A program made the translations under genes and the position numbers. Positions 4,885 through 6,474 of a stretch of 6,474 nt of DNA are shown one piece after another (position 1 is the first letter of the stretch; each line of letters begins with the position of its first letter). Below the pieces are notes generated by a model, which did not search any database, had not been told where the DNA came from, and saw only the letters and a program-made list of their open reading frames with translations. The stretch spans positions 1-6,474 of the forward strand of contig DATKYS010000053.1 of assembly GCA_035528375.1 (NCBI GenBank). The letters are read 5' to 3'. Source of the stretch: a bacterium (lineage in GTDB: Bacteria > RBG-13-66-14).

Positions 4885-6234
4885 GTGACCGATACCAACG
4901 AGCTGTTGTTCGCCGGCGGCTCCAACACCCTGGTGATCGGCGAGTGGATCCCCTTCGGCGCGAACTACATAGACCTCTTCAGCCGGAAGATCCGCCCCAG
5001 CTACGCCCCGGTGGGGAGCACCTTCCTCTCGGAGGAGATAGACCCGCGGCCCGAGGAGGCCACCTTCGAGATTCAGGCGCCGCCCACCGAGCTCATCGTC
5101 CGCGAGACGGTCCGCGGCAAGCGCGTCTCGCTCTCGGCCCGCCTGGGGTACGTCGAGACGGGGGGCGACATCCAGGACGAGCGGATCGGGGTCCAGCTCG
5201 ACGTCTTCGGCCGGGTGATTTACGCCGCCGGCCTGGATAGCGTCAACGGCCGAGGGGACCGCATCTCCCTCGACTCCCTCGCCCCCATCATCGCCGACCT
5301 GGTCACCGACACCTCCAAGATGATGACCACCGTCCTGGCCGGCTCCCAGAACCGCCTGCTGGAGCTCGTCCACCAGGGCTACGCCGACGAGCGGGACAAG
5401 TTCGTGGCCTTCCTGGCCCAGACGCTCCACCGGGGCGACGGGGAGGCCCTGGGTCGGAACCACGACCCCCTGGCCGACCGCGACGAGCGGGCCGAGGTGG
5501 CCCAGCTCCTGGGCGAAATCTTCGACAGTCTCCGGCTCCTGGACGGCACCCTGGTCATCCGGGGGCGGAGCGGGCTCTTCCTCATCGCGCCGGAGTGGCA
5601 GTCCTACGAGCGCGCCGTGACCACCTACGGCTACCTCCACGCCCTCGAGGACGCCGTGGACAACCTCTTCCGCGGCGCGGCCATCAACAACGACCGCATA
5701 CGACTGGCCAAGCGCTCCATCACCTCCGGCGAGGTCACCGAGGCCAGCGTCCTGCGGAAGGAGATGACCCACCTCTCCGAGGACATCACCACCTACAAAG
5801 TGCTGTCGGAGATGCTGGAGTCCGCCGCGTCCTCCCTCACCGAGTCCGTGGAGCGGCACCGCGAGGCCTTCGAGCCCCACGAGCGCGAGCTCCTGGAGGC
5901 CCTCGACCTCGAGAACGACCTGGAAATCCTCACCAACAAGGTCGGCGACCTGGGCACCACCTTCGAGGCCGTCAAGCTGAGCATGGACGGCCTGGTGCAC
6001 CTGGTGGGCACCCTGCGCGAGGAGGAGACCGAGCGGTTGAACAAGGTCATGCAGCTTCTGACCGTGGTGACCACGGTGGCGGTGCCCATCACGCTCATCA
6101 GCGGCTGGTACGGGATGAACTTCAAGGTGATGCCGGAGCTGAACTGGCCCGGGTCGTACTTCGTGCTGATCGGGGTGGCGGTGGTGATAATCGTGGGGTT
6201 GTTGGCCCTGTTCAAGCGCAAGAAGTGGTTCTAG
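4885..6234 (+). CDS. divergent CorA-family divalent-cation channel protein with long N-terminal domain
   Basis: The 449-residue inner-membrane protein ends exactly like CorA magnesium channels. There is a long cytoplasmic helix (about 300-388), membrane segment 1 (about 389-408), the signature YGMNF (409-413) with GMN at 410-412, an external loop containing MPEL (416-419), membrane segment 2 (about 424-443) and a basic KRKKWF tail. GMN is the ion-entry selectivity motif, and the MPEL loop is shared with Thermotoga maritima CorA, so Mg2+ or a similar divalent ion is the likely substrate, probably through a pentamer. The N-terminal region is unusual. GMN lies near residue 410 rather than near 312 as in the 351-residue Thermotoga protein, so about 100 extra residues precede the pore, and the first 250 residues are not readily recognisable as a CorA domain. 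The start is GTG, preceded by GGAGAGG. It is the last gene of the operon. Confidence 0.88.
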   Translation: MTDTNELLFAGGSNTLVIGEWIPFGANYIDLFSRKIRPSYAPVGSTFLSEEIDPRPEEATFEIQAPPTELIVRETVRGKRVSLSARLGYVETGGDIQDERIGVQLDVFGRVIYAAGLDSVNGRGDRISLDSLAPIIADLVTDTSKMMTTVLAGSQNRLLELVHQGYADERDKFVAFLAQTLHRGDGEALGRNHDPLADRDERAEVAQLLGEIFDSLRLLDGTLVIRGRSGLFLIAPEWQSYERAVTTYGYLHALEDAVDNLFRGAAINNDRIRLAKRSITSGEVTEASVLRKEMTHLSEDITTYKVLSEMLESAASSLTESVERHREAFEPHERELLEALDLENDLEILTNKVGDLGTTFEAVKLSMDGLVHLVGTLREEETERLNKVMQLLTVVTTVAVPITLISGWYGMNFKVMPELNWPGSYFVLIGVAVVIIVGLLALFKRKKWF

Positions 6235-6254
6235 TCGAGGGCGCTGATTGTAGG

Positions 6255-6273
6255 GCGGGTTTTCCGCGTTTTT
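6255..6273 (+). terminator. possible terminator of the three-gene operon
   Basis: GCGG (6255-6258) pairs with CCGC (6264-6267) around GTTTT, followed by G and five T residues (6269-6273). It lies 20 bases past the last stop codon and inside the first array unit. The stem is only four base pairs, so termination may rely on the larger hairpins of units 2 to 4. Confidence 0.35.
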
Positions 6274-6297
6274 CCGCTCACACCGGCTTGCGATGAC

Positions 6298-6326
6298 GTA
6301 GGGCGGCCCCTCCGCGGGCCGCCGCG
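6298..6326. repeat. array unit 2, 8-bp perfect hairpin
   Basis: After the GTAGGG head, GGCGGCCC (6302-6309) pairs perfectly with GGGCCGCC (6316-6323) around the loop CTCCGC. Confidence 0.8.
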
Positions 6327-6338
6327 AATTGATATGAC

Positions 6339-6365
6339 GTAGGGGCGGGTGTCCACACCCGCCCG
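6339..6365. repeat. array unit 3, 9-bp perfect hairpin
   Basis: After the GTAGGG head, GGGCGGGTG (6343-6351) pairs perfectly with CACCCGCCC (6356-6364) around the tetraloop TCCA. The arms share only their first bases with units 2 and 4. Confidence 0.8.
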
Positions 6366-6393
6366 CGGCACCTGTCACCCATGCTGCGATGAC

Positions 6394-6432
6394 GTAGGGG
6401 CCGACCGACGGCGCGCCGTTCAGGTCGGCCCG
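6394..6432. repeat. array unit 4, 9-bp stem with nested palindrome
   Basis: GGGCCGACC (6398-6406) pairs perfectly with GGTCGGCCC (6423-6431). The loop contains a second palindrome, ACGGCGCGCCGT (6408-6419), giving a long two-part hairpin. The outer arms are identical to those of the copy at 30-51, whose loop is only TTGT. Confidence 0.8.
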
Positions 6433-6474
6433 TTCATGATGTAGGGCGGGGATTTGCCAGGGGCATAGCTCGCT

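Larger units (their letters stand above)
6249..6452. repeat. tandem array of five GTAGGG-headed palindromic repeats
   Basis: The whole downstream gap of the operon is occupied by five units whose GTAGGG heads begin at 6250, 6298, 6339, 6394 and 6441, spaced 41-55 bases apart. The heads are alike (mostly ATGACGTAGGG; TGCGATGACGTAGGG is shared by units 2 and 4), while the hairpin arms that follow differ between units yet remain self-complementary within each. The first and last units lack a clear right arm. No gene is seen from 6235 to the window end. The irregular spacing and variable arms differ from a CRISPR array. Confidence 0.85.

Noticed and set aside
6061-6077. Perfect inverted repeat ACCGTGGT-G-ACCACGGT inside the CorA-like gene
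   Set aside because: It encodes the TVVTTV run in membrane segment 1 and is explained by alternating Thr and Val codons.
4675-6378. Long minus-strand open frame of 567 codons
   Set aside because: It is antisense to the CorA-like gene, has low-complexity His/Gly/Val/Leu-rich composition and no recognisable motif. Long antisense frames are expected opposite GC-rich codons.
6249-6452. Possible CRISPR array
   Set aside because: The constant part is only about 10-15 bases, spacing is irregular and the intervening sequences are palindromic rather than unique spacers; no cas gene is nearby.

Overview
This is a GC-rich bacterial window. Coding stretches I hand-counted reach about 70% G+C. Genes are densely packed and starts are a mix of ATG and GTG. 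The proteins present are a DUF4388-type protein, a free-standing cyclic-nucleotide-binding domain, small secreted proteins and a CorA-like transporter. Together with many short variable palindromic repeats around a GTAGGG head, they suggest an uncultured environmental Gram-negative lineage, for example a deltaproteobacterial-type group or a candidate phylum such as Coatesbacteria. The sequence alone does not prove any of these assignments.

Layout. Positions 1-89 hold a palindromic repeat and no gene. A minus-strand gene (90-569) encodes a small secreted protein built almost entirely of three 47-48-residue repeats. A gap (570-806) contains a likely terminator hairpin and two degenerate repeat fragments. 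A minus-strand gene (807-1277) encodes a single cyclic-nucleotide-binding domain, with a hairpin in its leader. The 354-base divergent gap 1278-1631 has a strong extended -10 promoter facing right and two tandem leader hairpins. It opens an AT-rich island that carries a 72-residue putative membrane protein (1632-1850). A minus-strand DUF4388 gene (1946-2926) follows and has a near-consensus promoter.

Divergent from it, a three-gene operon runs right from 3073 to 6234. It encodes an exported protein with a split PsbP-like region and a C-terminal transthyretin-like domain, then a winged-helix plus zinc-ribbon protein overlapping it by four bases (ATGA), then a CorA-like magnesium-channel family protein ten bases further on. 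The final 240 bases hold no gene but five tandem copies of the palindromic repeat family.

How the genes may work together: the coupled operon looks like one functional unit, with an envelope protein, a predicted metal-binding DNA-binding regulator and an inner-membrane divalent-cation channel. A metal-linked envelope function is an inference from domain content and gene order only. The cyclic-nucleotide-binding and DUF4388 proteins are both typical of signalling, but nothing in the sequence ties them directly to the operon.
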